From contig JBJTOP010000203.1 in assembly GCA_046074645.1 (NCBI GenBank), forward strand, positions 1 to 7,410: a DNA stretch of 7,410 nucleotides. Direction: 5' to 3'. A program made the position numbers and the translations under genes. Positions 1 to 5,927 of this stretch are shown here, piece after piece; position 1 is the stretch's first letter; every line of letters starts with the position of its first letter. The notes beneath the pieces are model-generated. The model made no database searches and was not told where the DNA came from. It was given only the letters and a program-made list of their open reading frames with translations. Source of the stretch: SXXK01 sp046074645 (GTDB lineage: Bacteria > Planctomycetota > Planctomycetia > Planctomycetales > Planctomycetaceae).

Positions 1-142
1 GCCGGCGGTGAATGGCGTTCGGCAGGCGTCCTGCAAATCCTTTCCTGTCAGAGACTGTGGCCTGGAGGCGGGTGTCAATCCCAGCACGGTGCTCCCCTGC
101 ATCGGAAGTCACCTGCAGCCCGCTTCGGATTGACGACGCCAT
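1..142 (-). CDS. Possible start of an unidentified gene leaving the left edge
   Basis: A minus-strand reading frame starts at an ATG (142-140) and stays open for 47 codons to the window edge. The ATG is preceded by a near-ideal Shine-Dalgarno sequence, GGGAGGGG, whose GGAGG core lies 6 bases upstream. The predicted peptide begins MASSIRSGLQVTSDAGEH and is rich in Arg, Ser and Ala. I recognise no family, signal peptide or membrane segment. The opposite strand is also open over this stretch (12-248), and so is a second plus frame, so an open frame alone is weak evidence. The ribosome-binding site is the main argument for a real gene. It lies 78 bases downstream of the Fic relic's stop codon on the same strand, in what looks like decayed DNA, and could equally be part of that debris. 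Confidence 0.22.
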   Translation of the reverse strand, partial: MASSIRSGLQVTSDAGEHRAGIDTRLQATVSDRKGFAGRLPNAIHRR

Positions 143-220
143 CGCACCCCTCCCGGATTTAACAGCCCGGTCTCTGCGCCACCCTTTTTCCGTCCTCTCC
201 AACCCGCACCGGGCAGCTCT

Positions 221-541
221 TCAGATAGAGGAACTTTCGTTCGTCTGACAGTTGTGCCTGTGAAGACGCTGGGCAGTCGTCACACCGTCGTCTGCCGACT
301 CAATGACGCAGCGCAGGAAAAATTCAATCCAGCCTTCCCAGTTACCGTGCGTCCGGACTCGGCTCAGTCGTTCATAGTACTCATGCTGATGACGTTTGAA
401 GCCGAGGCTGACATACAGACGCGGTGACGAAAGGAGTCCCCATTTCTCGATGAGCAGAGTAATCAGCAATCGGCCAACGCGTTCATTACCGTCCAGAAAT
501 GGATGAATGGTCTCAACACGTCGGTCAGACGTTTCGATTCC
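221..541 (-). pseudogene. Fic-domain protein relic (AMP-transferase family), truncated at both ends
   Basis: Intact Fic enzymes usually transfer AMP from ATP to hydroxyl side chains of target proteins, often as toxins or regulators. This minus-strand frame is open from 541 to the stop at 221-223. It contains HPFLDGNERVGR at 505-470, with the catalytic His, the metal-binding Asp, the Asn and both Arg of the family motif HPFx(D/E)GN(G/K)RxxR. The residue after GN is Glu instead of Gly or Lys. The sequence that follows (LLITLLIEKWGLLSS, then FKRHQHEYYERLSRVR and WEGWIEFFL) matches the usual helices after the motif. About 200 N-terminal residues of the family are missing: homology stops around position 515 and an in-frame TGA lies at 542-544. 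The C-terminal helices and winged-helix part are also absent. The longest start-to-stop frame begins at a TTG (469) after the motif, so it would lack the active site. I read this as a pseudogene. A short functional protein is unlikely. Confidence 0.8.
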
Positions 542-917
542 TCATCGCCGTCGCCAACGGCGTCACCGGCGGCAACAGGGATCGCTCGGCTCTCAGGCGA
601 CTGCCATTTTGATCATTGATTCGGTCGCTGAGATGTGACAAAGGGTCCGGCTGTTCGTGTCACTTCGGTTCCAGCGAGCCGACCTGTTGTTTCGAGACCG
701 AGGCAAACGGCTTTGCTTCGGGTTCAATGGTCATCACCAAACGGCAAGCCACTTTCTTCGGCATGGGGCCGCGGAAAAACTAAATCACCGGATCTCCCGT
801 CTGCGGCCGGACCGCAGCGTGTCAGCGAGTGGGCATTGGTACCATCGCTGAGGACTGGCACAGAGCGACGTTAACTGAGAGAGACGAGCACCGTCTTGTT
901 GTTTCGTTTTCCTTCGA
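542..917. other. Gene-poor stretch between the Fic relic and the carbonic anhydrase gene
   Basis: I see no supportable gene here. Short frames on both strands (for example 635-874 and 657-851 on plus, 660-764 on minus) have no recognisable family or clear ribosome-binding site. The missing N-terminal half of the Fic protein cannot be found in any minus-strand frame directly upstream of the relic. A 5-base-pair stem (882-886 with 892-896) followed on the plus side by a T-rich run is the only terminator-like structure. It points the wrong way for the flanking minus-strand genes. Confidence 0.5.
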
Positions 918-2654
918 CTATGTGGTTTCATCAAAGACGATTCTGCGACCGTTCAAGGCCTGAAGGGGGCGGCTCTTGTCACCGCCGATGGCGATTCTCA
1001 GACGGTCATAATCGGCCTGTGTAATCGAGACTGAATTGGGCAGCACGAACCATTTCACTCCTTCCGTGGCGGGGGGTGTGGTGAGCGACCCGTTGAAATG
1101 ATAGTACTGGCGATTGCTGGGGAGGATAGCGGAGGGGTCGAGGGAAAGGAGTGTTTTCTGCTGTCCTTTAATCGCGGGTGGATCGGCCGCAAGCTGGCTG
1201 AGCAATTCGTTGGACGTTGCACCAATATTCAAAAACACTGCGATAACGACAAGGTTTCCCTGATTGTCTGCGTGAACGAGGTGCAATTCCCCGTTGAACT
1301 GTCTGCCATCGATCGTGTATTCGCTGGGAGTGTGAATGTGAAACTGCAGGAGTTCGAAGGTGCGCCCGAGGACAGTGATGCTGAGGCCTGACGGAGCCGT
1401 GACCTGAACTGTATGCCCATTGTTCTTGTATGGAAGGTCATTAAGCGGTCTGTAATTAAACTCTATGTTGCTGAGATTCTCTCGTATAGCTGACTTTGTA
1501 TCGATGTTGACAGGGGACTGTTCGACTCCCACGGCCGCACGAATCCACCTTGGTGTCAGTTTTGCCCAGTATTCGGGGCCAGTTTCAACTCCGTAACTGA
1601 AGTGAACGCTTTCGACGAGTTCCAGCGAATGCTCAAAGCCAGTGGCAGATGATGAAACAAGTGAGTTGGCCGTTGCAAAGTTCTCTGTGAGATCGTCATG
1701 ACCGTTGCCGCCGGAGAGCGTGAGTCGGGACAGAAAAGTAGTACCTTCGATTGAAGCGACATCTGCTCCGTTGCTGAGATGAATGGACGTTCGGCCTCTG
1801 AAGGTGGAGTCATAGATGCCGAAGTGGTCCTGGTACATGCCAGTCTGAATGCTGGCCTGTCGGGAAACCTCTAACTGATTCATAAGGCCAGTTTGCTGCC
1901 CAGCTTTTCCGACCAGTGACAAATTGCCGGCCACCAGGGTGCTTTGCATCATCGTGGCGCAGTCCCCAGCGGACCTGAAGGAAAGGTTTTTGGTATTCGT
2001 TGATCGCAGATCGATAACGTCATCTCCGGCGCCGACGTCTATTTGAGTATTACCGGACACGTTGCGAGCGGATGCTGGCACGAGGGCTGGATCGGTCGAG
2101 ACTACAACGCGGTCTGCGCCCCTGCCCGTGCTGATGTTGGTTGATCCGACTGAAAAGTTCGTCAACTGGATCACGTCGTTCCCTCCAGCGGTGTTGATCA
2201 CAACGCCGTTCCTCGCAACGAAGTTTTTCAGGTTGACATGGTGATCGGCTTGCCCGCGAAGTTGTAGTTGGACCGTACCAGAAAAACTGGTTCCAGTACC
2301 ATCAAAAGAGATGCGGGAAGGACCACTGAGTTCAACTCGCAAATTTTTCCTGAATGCGGACAAAGGAAAGAGTTGTTCCGCAGTGCCGCTGAAAGTAGTG
2401 CCGGAGATTCCAGTCACCAACAGAAAAGCAGGCTGGCGACTGTCACGTTGAATCGAGATGTCCGTCGTCTGAGTTCCCGAACCTCGAACGACCAGGCTAC
2501 CGGCTATGATCTGTGCAGTGATTGCCGACGGGAGCAATCGGCACTCGCAGCTATCGATGGACTGCGCCGTCTTAGACATCCTGAATCGTCGGTTTTGACG
2601 TTTGCAGAGTTTCAGGCAACTGAAGAGAATGTCTACCAACGATTCCACGGACAT
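918..2654 (-). CDS. Extracellular-type alpha-carbonic anhydrase with N-terminal RTX-like beta-repeat region
   Basis: The C-terminus is an alpha-class carbonic anhydrase, which interconverts CO2 and bicarbonate at a zinc ion. With the ATG at 2654 as residue 1 (578 residues), the domain spans about 351-575. The zinc ligands are His439 and His441 (QFHIH) and His458 (ELHLVH). Glu445 and Glu456, Thr525-Thr526 (SLTTPP) and the proton-shuttle His414 (NNGH) are all in place, as are FSYGVETGPEYW, QSPVNI and the late RPLQALNGR, so it should be active. Residues about 50-325 are beta-rich with degenerate RTX-like turns: GGNDVI (157), GRGADRV (177), GAGDDVID (208) and GGNGHDDL (315). Some of these could bind calcium. 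The N-terminus is basic and carries CECRLLPSA, like many secreted planctomycete proteins, but shows no classical signal peptide. Typical alpha-enzymes have about 220-260 residues, so more than half is added. The frame also opens at TTG 2726 and ATG 2696. I chose 2654 because AGGGAA precedes it by 6 bases. It has no close operon partner. Confidence 0.93.
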   Translation of the reverse strand: MSVESLVDILFSCLKLCKRQNRRFRMSKTAQSIDSCECRLLPSAITAQIIAGSLVVRGSGTQTTDISIQRDSRQPAFLLVTGISGTTFSGTAEQLFPLSAFRKNLRVELSGPSRISFDGTGTSFSGTVQLQLRGQADHHVNLKNFVARNGVVINTAGGNDVIQLTNFSVGSTNISTGRGADRVVVSTDPALVPASARNVSGNTQIDVGAGDDVIDLRSTNTKNLSFRSAGDCATMMQSTLVAGNLSLVGKAGQQTGLMNQLEVSRQASIQTGMYQDHFGIYDSTFRGRTSIHLSNGADVASIEGTTFLSRLTLSGGNGHDDLTENFATANSLVSSSATGFEHSLELVESVHFSYGVETGPEYWAKLTPRWIRAAVGVEQSPVNIDTKSAIRENLSNIEFNYRPLNDLPYKNNGHTVQVTAPSGLSITVLGRTFELLQFHIHTPSEYTIDGRQFNGELHLVHADNQGNLVVIAVFLNIGATSNELLSQLAADPPAIKGQQKTLLSLDPSAILPSNRQYYHFNGSLTTPPATEGVKWFVLPNSVSITQADYDRLRIAIGGDKSRPLQALNGRRIVFDETT

Positions 2655-2660
2655 GGGCCG

Positions 2661-2666
2661 TTCCCT
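2661..2666 (-). promoter_or_regulatory. Ribosome-binding site that selects the carbonic anhydrase start
   Basis: AGGGAA on the minus strand lies 6 bases upstream of the ATG at 2654. The two longer in-frame starts (ATG 2696, TTG 2726) and the later ATG at 2579 have no comparable sequence at a sensible distance. Confidence 0.5.
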
Positions 2667-2673
2667 GCAGTGA

Positions 2674-2702
2674 TAGATAAAGCAGCGGTGGATCATTGTC
2701 AA
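2674..2702 (-). promoter_or_regulatory. Possible promoter of the carbonic anhydrase gene
   Basis: On the minus strand, a perfect TTGACA (2702-2697) is followed after exactly 17 bases by TATCTA (2679-2674), a poor match to TATAAT. Transcription would begin near 2667, leaving a very short leader before the AGGGAA and the ATG at 2654. If real, it rules out the longer starts, because they would lie upstream of or inside the promoter. Planctomycete promoters are poorly defined and the -10 match is weak. Confidence 0.28.
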
Positions 2703-3277
2703 AAGACGCAATGACGATCTGGACAACCATGCCTCATATTAAAATTGTGGTACCGTGCAGAATCAAGCTGTCGTGTTTGTACGCTATGCGGACAGACACG
2801 ACACGGGCACACCGAGTCCCAAAAGCTCGGCGAAAGTTTCTTCGACAATACGGGAGGGGGAGCGCGACAGGCTGGCAATCTGATACTAGTGGTTCGTGTG
2901 ACGGCCCGATATGGTTTTCTGGGGAAAAGTGCTGGAATTATTTATTAGTATTTCTGCAGGCCTGCGACCGGTCCGGGGCATCTCAAGCATTTGCCGCCTC
3001 GGGTGCCAGCATTGTTCTTCAAGTGTTCTGCGGGCAACACTTCGCATATCTCCGGAAGGACTATTGATGATCGGACGGCTGTTTCGCACGGTGCTTTTGT
3101 CAGAGCCTGGGCTCGGCACGAGCTTCGCGTTGCGGCAGAACAGGTTCGAAGGTCGGCGTGTTTGAGAGTCCCGAGTGTCCAGAAAAACGGGGCAAAAAAC
3201 ATGGCATTAAACGTGACGCACGAGATTGCTGCTCCGCATTGATTCCCACACGACTTTGCCCGAGTGTAATTGTCACG
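2703..3277. other. Long intergenic stretch without a recognisable gene
   Basis: Several short frames exist on both strands (for example 2696-3067 plus, 2945-3202 minus), but they overlap one another and none shows a known family, good start signal or sensible composition. The stretch includes an AT-rich run (2936-2955) and two abutting perfect palindromes, GCAGGCCTGC (2956-2965) and GACCGGTC (2966-2973). It also has an inverted repeat AAGTGTT/AACACTT (3021-3027 and 3036-3042) around an 8-base loop. No T-tract follows these in either direction, so they do not look like terminators. The stretch probably holds the 3' end of the radical SAM transcript and upstream control sequence of the carbonic anhydrase gene, or decayed DNA. 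Confidence 0.5.
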
Positions 3278-4426
3278 TCACAGATCTCGCTTTCCCCCAC
3301 TCCACACTCGGCCACTTTCACCGGGAGGGTGAGCGGTGGGATTCAGTTTTCCAGCGGCCAGTTGAACGAGGAAATCGGCGGAGTAGAGTGCACTTGGAAC
3401 GACCTCGCATTCGGCCCAGCACCCGGAGCAGCGATCGACCCAATGACGTTGGTTCCGGGTGGTGTCGCTGTGCCAGACATCATGGAGTGACTGTTCGAGA
3501 AGGTTGCCGACTTTTTCGGTATTGAACTGGCACACTGGGACACTGCCGTCGGGGAGCAGGCGAATGTGACTCCTGAGGGTGGTACAGGGGGGTTTGAGCT
3601 TTGGCGGCGACTGGTTGTTGAGTCTGGAGAGCAGCCCGGTCCAGTAGTAGCGTTTTGCGATGCGTTCGGCGATTCGCGGTAATTTTTCGGCATCTTTGAT
3701 TCGCTGGTGGACAAATCCGACGACATCGCAATCTCGCAGGTTGGGGTGCAGCGGGTAACCGGACTGCATGATCAGATCGGACGCCTGGGTCCCGACGCGT
3801 TTGATGGAATACATGGCTGACTCTGCATACGCGATGACGGCATGCAGAGTGACGTTGAGTGGAAGCAGTCGGGAGGCAAGCTCGGCGTGATCGTGCAGGG
3901 ATGTGGGTGATGAGATGGTGTGGTTGACTGAGACACTGACTCCCTGTTTTCTGAGTGGCAGGAGTTGGAGGATGGACTCCATGGCTGTCGCGTAGGTGAC
4001 TTCGGGTCCCCGACTGCGATCATGTTCTTCTTCAAGGCCATCGAGTGAGACGAGGAGCTGCAGTTTGCGGGGATGGGAGAATTCGGTGGCGAATTGGCGA
4101 ATTCGATCGGGGAACGAGCCATTGGTGGTGACGTGGAGGACCTGCGGTTGTGACTCCTGCATGACGGAATCGGCAATTTCGGCGAAGTCCGTTCGGAGGA
4201 AAGGTTCACCGCCGGTCAGCCGCACGACCTGGAGGGGCCCGAGTTTGCGGAACACGCTGCGAACCTGTGCGGGGTTCAGTTCGCGTCCCGGTTTCAGTCT
4301 CCACGAATCGCACATGGGGCAGCGGGCATTGCAGCGATAGAGTACGAGAAAGGTGCACCACAGGGGGCGTGGTGTGAGGCGGAATCTGTTCTGGAGAATG
4401 CTGAGGGCAAGTTTGGCAGCGTACAT
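3278..4426 (-). CDS. Radical SAM protein with SPASM/twitch-like C-terminal cysteine cluster
   Basis: This 382-residue cytoplasmic enzyme should cleave S-adenosylmethionine to start radical chemistry. The [4Fe-4S] motif CxxxCxxC is Cys32, Cys36 and Cys39 in YRCNARCPMCDSW. LTGGEP at 70-75 is the SAM-binding GGEP motif, and TTNG (100-103) and SLDG (127-130) are further strands of the partial barrel. After about residue 275, Cys281, Cys299 (PDGSVPVC), Cys333, Cys336 and Cys340 form a SPASM or twitch-like tail that would hold at least one auxiliary iron-sulphur cluster. The GNLLEQSLHDVWHSD stretch is typical of that tail. Known relatives modify peptides, sugars or cofactors, and the substrate here is unknown. 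No small precursor peptide gene is evident nearby. It follows the glycosyltransferase gene on the same strand after 65 bases, so co-transcription and a shared pathway are likely. The start ATG (4426) has only a weak upstream GGGAA at about 10 bases. The N-terminus begins directly with the barrel, supporting this start. Confidence 0.92.
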   Translation of the reverse strand: MYAAKLALSILQNRFRLTPRPLWCTFLVLYRCNARCPMCDSWRLKPGRELNPAQVRSVFRKLGPLQVVRLTGGEPFLRTDFAEIADSVMQESQPQVLHVTTNGSFPDRIRQFATEFSHPRKLQLLVSLDGLEEEHDRSRGPEVTYATAMESILQLLPLRKQGVSVSVNHTISSPTSLHDHAELASRLLPLNVTLHAVIAYAESAMYSIKRVGTQASDLIMQSGYPLHPNLRDCDVVGFVHQRIKDAEKLPRIAERIAKRYYWTGLLSRLNNQSPPKLKPPCTTLRSHIRLLPDGSVPVCQFNTEKVGNLLEQSLHDVWHSDTTRNQRHWVDRCSGCWAECEVVPSALYSADFLVQLAAGKLNPTAHPPGESGRVWSGGKRDL

Positions 4427-4491
4427 TTGGGGAGTTCCCGCCGAGTAGAGAGAGGGGGTGATCAGGGGGGTGAAGCGGCGACGTCTGCGAT

Positions 4492-5622
4492 TCAGGCGGC
4501 TTCGCTTGTCGAGATCCGAGGGGGCATCTGCTGTTCTTCAGCGGCGGCAGCGGGAGCGAGTTGCTGAATGAACTCTTCAAGGATTCGAGCGGCGTCGCTT
4601 GTGCCATCACATCCGTGTGCGGCCATGCGTTCACGGTAGGTCTCCAGTTGACCGAGGAACTTCTGCAGTGCGGGGAGGGAGAGTTGTGAGGGGTGCAGAC
4701 GCATTCCGATTCCCATACGTTCGATGGCTGCGGCGTTCATGCGTTGTTCGACACAGTCTTCCGGGAGCACGCAGAGGGGCTTGCGGAGGTGGACGGCTTC
4801 CCCGATCAGTTGATTGCCTGCGGTGCTGATGATGGCGCGGCAGGCTGCAAGATCCGTAACAAATGTCTGCGGGTGCATCGCGTGAAAGCTTACCTGATCA
4901 ATTTTCTCGCGCGGTTCGAGGCAGTAGACGCGCACGGGAATCTGCAGGCTGCGAAGCACGTCGAGTGTACCGGGCCGGAACTGATCCAGACCACGATTGA
5001 AGTACACCAGTAAATGTTCGCCGGGCACAGACACAGCAGACCGTACGGAGGGCCTCAGGAGAGTTCCGATGACCTGCACTCCGGGCTGCCGCGCGGGGGC
5101 GTCATGGAAACTGGAGACGAGTGCGCGATCGGGTTGTCGCATCAGCCATCGGTAGCACCATGCATGGGCAAGGGCGGGAATGCGATCTCGCATGTCGAAT
5201 TGAGGGCGGCAGTGTGCGAGCAGTCCGAAGTGGTCGAAGCTGATGCGTGGGATCTGGAGATGTTCGGCCACACGGTGGCTCCATGCTTCTGCGTCGGAAA
5301 TGACCACATCGGGACGAAAGTCCAGCATCACATCACGAACCAGGCTGAAGACGGGGCCCCTGAAGGCGAGGTCGAGTGCGGCGGGGAGATTATGCAGGAC
5401 AGTGGCGGCAAGAGAGAGTCGTCCGGATCGAGGCCGATACGTAAACCCCATAGCTGGGATCTGCACTGAGGGAAATTCACCTGCCAGTGTCTGGTAGGCA
5501 TCACCTCCTGCGAGGCAGAGGATACGGCGACCTGGCCGCATCAGGTGCGGCAGGACAGCCATGGTTCTTGTGGCATGACCGCGACCGTAGCCATGGACGG
5601 AATAGAGTACTCGCATGGTCAT
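4492..5622 (-). CDS. GT-B glycosyltransferase, MurG/MJ1255-like
   Basis: This protein is a cytoplasmic or membrane-associated GT-B glycosyltransferase that probably moves a sugar from a nucleotide donor to a lipid or glycan acceptor. From the ATG at 5622 it has 376 residues. It opens with the first Rossmann strand, MRVLYSVHGYGRGHATR (3-19). This Gly-rich loop with GH is characteristic of the MJ1255-like (TIGR00661) and MurG-related families. PDVVISDAEAWS (104-115) closes the acceptor domain. The C-terminal donor-binding part has ISTAGNQLIGEAVHLRKPL (about 265-283) followed by EQRMNA (292-297), equivalent to the GGxxTxxEA...P...DQ..NA pattern of this fold. The frame extends to an ATG at 5694, adding 24 basic residues with no family counterpart; an AGGA lies 5 bases upstream of it. 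I prefer 5622 because AGGGAG precedes it and the fold starts there, with ATG 5616 also possible. It is the first gene of a probable two-gene unit with the radical SAM gene. Acceptor and sugar are unknown. Confidence 0.9.
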   Translation of the reverse strand: MTMRVLYSVHGYGRGHATRTMAVLPHLMRPGRRILCLAGGDAYQTLAGEFPSVQIPAMGFTYRPRSGRLSLAATVLHNLPAALDLAFRGPVFSLVRDVMLDFRPDVVISDAEAWSHRVAEHLQIPRISFDHFGLLAHCRPQFDMRDRIPALAHAWCYRWLMRQPDRALVSSFHDAPARQPGVQVIGTLLRPSVRSAVSVPGEHLLVYFNRGLDQFRPGTLDVLRSLQIPVRVYCLEPREKIDQVSFHAMHPQTFVTDLAACRAIISTAGNQLIGEAVHLRKPLCVLPEDCVEQRMNAAAIERMGIGMRLHPSQLSLPALQKFLGQLETYRERMAAHGCDGTSDAARILEEFIQQLAPAAAAEEQQMPPRISTSEAA

Positions 5623-5626
5623 CGCA

Positions 5627-5632
5627 CTCCCT
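5627..5632 (-). promoter_or_regulatory. Ribosome-binding site of the GT-B glycosyltransferase
   Basis: AGGGAG on the minus strand lies 4 bases before the ATG at 5622 and 10 bases before a second in-frame ATG at 5616. Either could be used. The site argues against the longer start at 5694, although that one also has an AGGA at 5 bases. Confidence 0.45.
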
Positions 5633-5714
5633 GCGCTGAGTTCCGCTGGCAGTTTTTTTGAACGGGTAGAAGACGGAGGTTTGCGAGGGCGCATGAAGAT
5701 CCTGTGCAGCCGTT

Positions 5715-5807
5715 TGTGAATTTCCGATGTGCGGCAGAAATTGCGGTTGGAGTCTCGGGAGTGTGAATTTCAGGGTTGTAGATGCAGAAAGTCACCTATG
5801 GACGGGA
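5715..5807. repeat. Imperfect tandem repeat of two 46-base units
   Basis: Unit A is 5715-5760 and unit B is 5762-5807. Both begin with the identical 10 bases TGTGAATTTC and end with CGGGA. Between these they share GCAGAAA (5734-5740 and 5784-5790) and TGGA (5748-5751 and 5799-5802) in the same order, with slightly shifted spacing. The rest of the units differs. The repeat sits in the middle of the divergent control region and could be a pair of regulator sites or an old duplication. A 10-base repeat at this distance is not rare by chance in 7.4 kb. The ordered shared blocks and equal unit length are what make it notable. Confidence 0.42.
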
Positions 5808-5914
5808 CATTCGGTCTGGCTGCAAAGCGGCCTTGGCACCAGAAATCGCGGGTATTGCATGACGTGCTTGATGGGATCTGACAATTGCTGTGCCGATGGT
5901 GTTGAGAACGAAGC

Positions 5915-5919
5915 GGGAG
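5915..5919 (+). promoter_or_regulatory. Ribosome-binding site of the GT-C glycosyltransferase
   Basis: GGGAG lies 8 bases upstream of the ATG at 5928 and 5 bases upstream of an in-frame GTG at 5925. Earlier in-frame ATGs at 5871 and 5859 lack a comparable site, so this one selects the start. Confidence 0.5.
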
Positions 5920-5927
5920 TTATTGTG

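Larger units (their letters stand above)
5623..5927. promoter_or_regulatory. Divergent control region between the two glycosyltransferase genes
   Basis: The GT-B gene leaves to the left and the GT-C gene to the right, so promoters for both must lie here or overlap the extended GT-B frame (to 5694). I see no convincing -35/-10 pair in either direction. The main structure is the imperfect 46-base tandem repeat at 5715-5807. A shared control region is consistent with coordinated expression of the two glycosyltransferases, but this is inference from layout. Confidence 0.5.

Noticed and set aside
546..562. Inverted repeat CGCCG/CGGCG considered as an integron attC-like or terminator structure
   Set aside because: No attC core sites flank it, the stem is 5 base pairs in GC-rich sequence, and no T-tract follows.
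660..764. A 34-codon minus-strand frame beginning MPKKVACRLVMTIEPEAK
   Set aside because: Its composition looks protein-like, but it has no ribosome-binding site, no recognised family and is too short to support alone.
882..896. Hairpin AGACG-AGCAC-CGTCT followed by a T-rich run on the plus strand
   Set aside because: The stem is only 5 base pairs and points away from the flanking minus-strand genes. No plus-strand gene upstream would need it.
2268..2714. A 148-codon plus-strand frame opposite the N-terminal part of the carbonic anhydrase gene
   Set aside because: It is fully antisense to a gene with strong domain evidence, has no recognisable family and reads as a basic, Ser/Arg-rich shadow.
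3143..3150. GGTTCGAA resembling a tRNA T-loop
   Set aside because: The flanking bases do not pair into a T-arm and no acceptor, D or anticodon arm is present.
4206..4634. A 142-codon minus-strand frame bridging the radical SAM and GT-B genes, and a 145-codon one at 3772-4209
   Set aside because: Both are Pro/Ser-rich out-of-frame readings of the two well-supported genes.
5014..5469. A 151-codon plus-strand frame inside the GT-B gene
   Set aside because: It is antisense to clear glycosyltransferase motifs and has no family resemblance.
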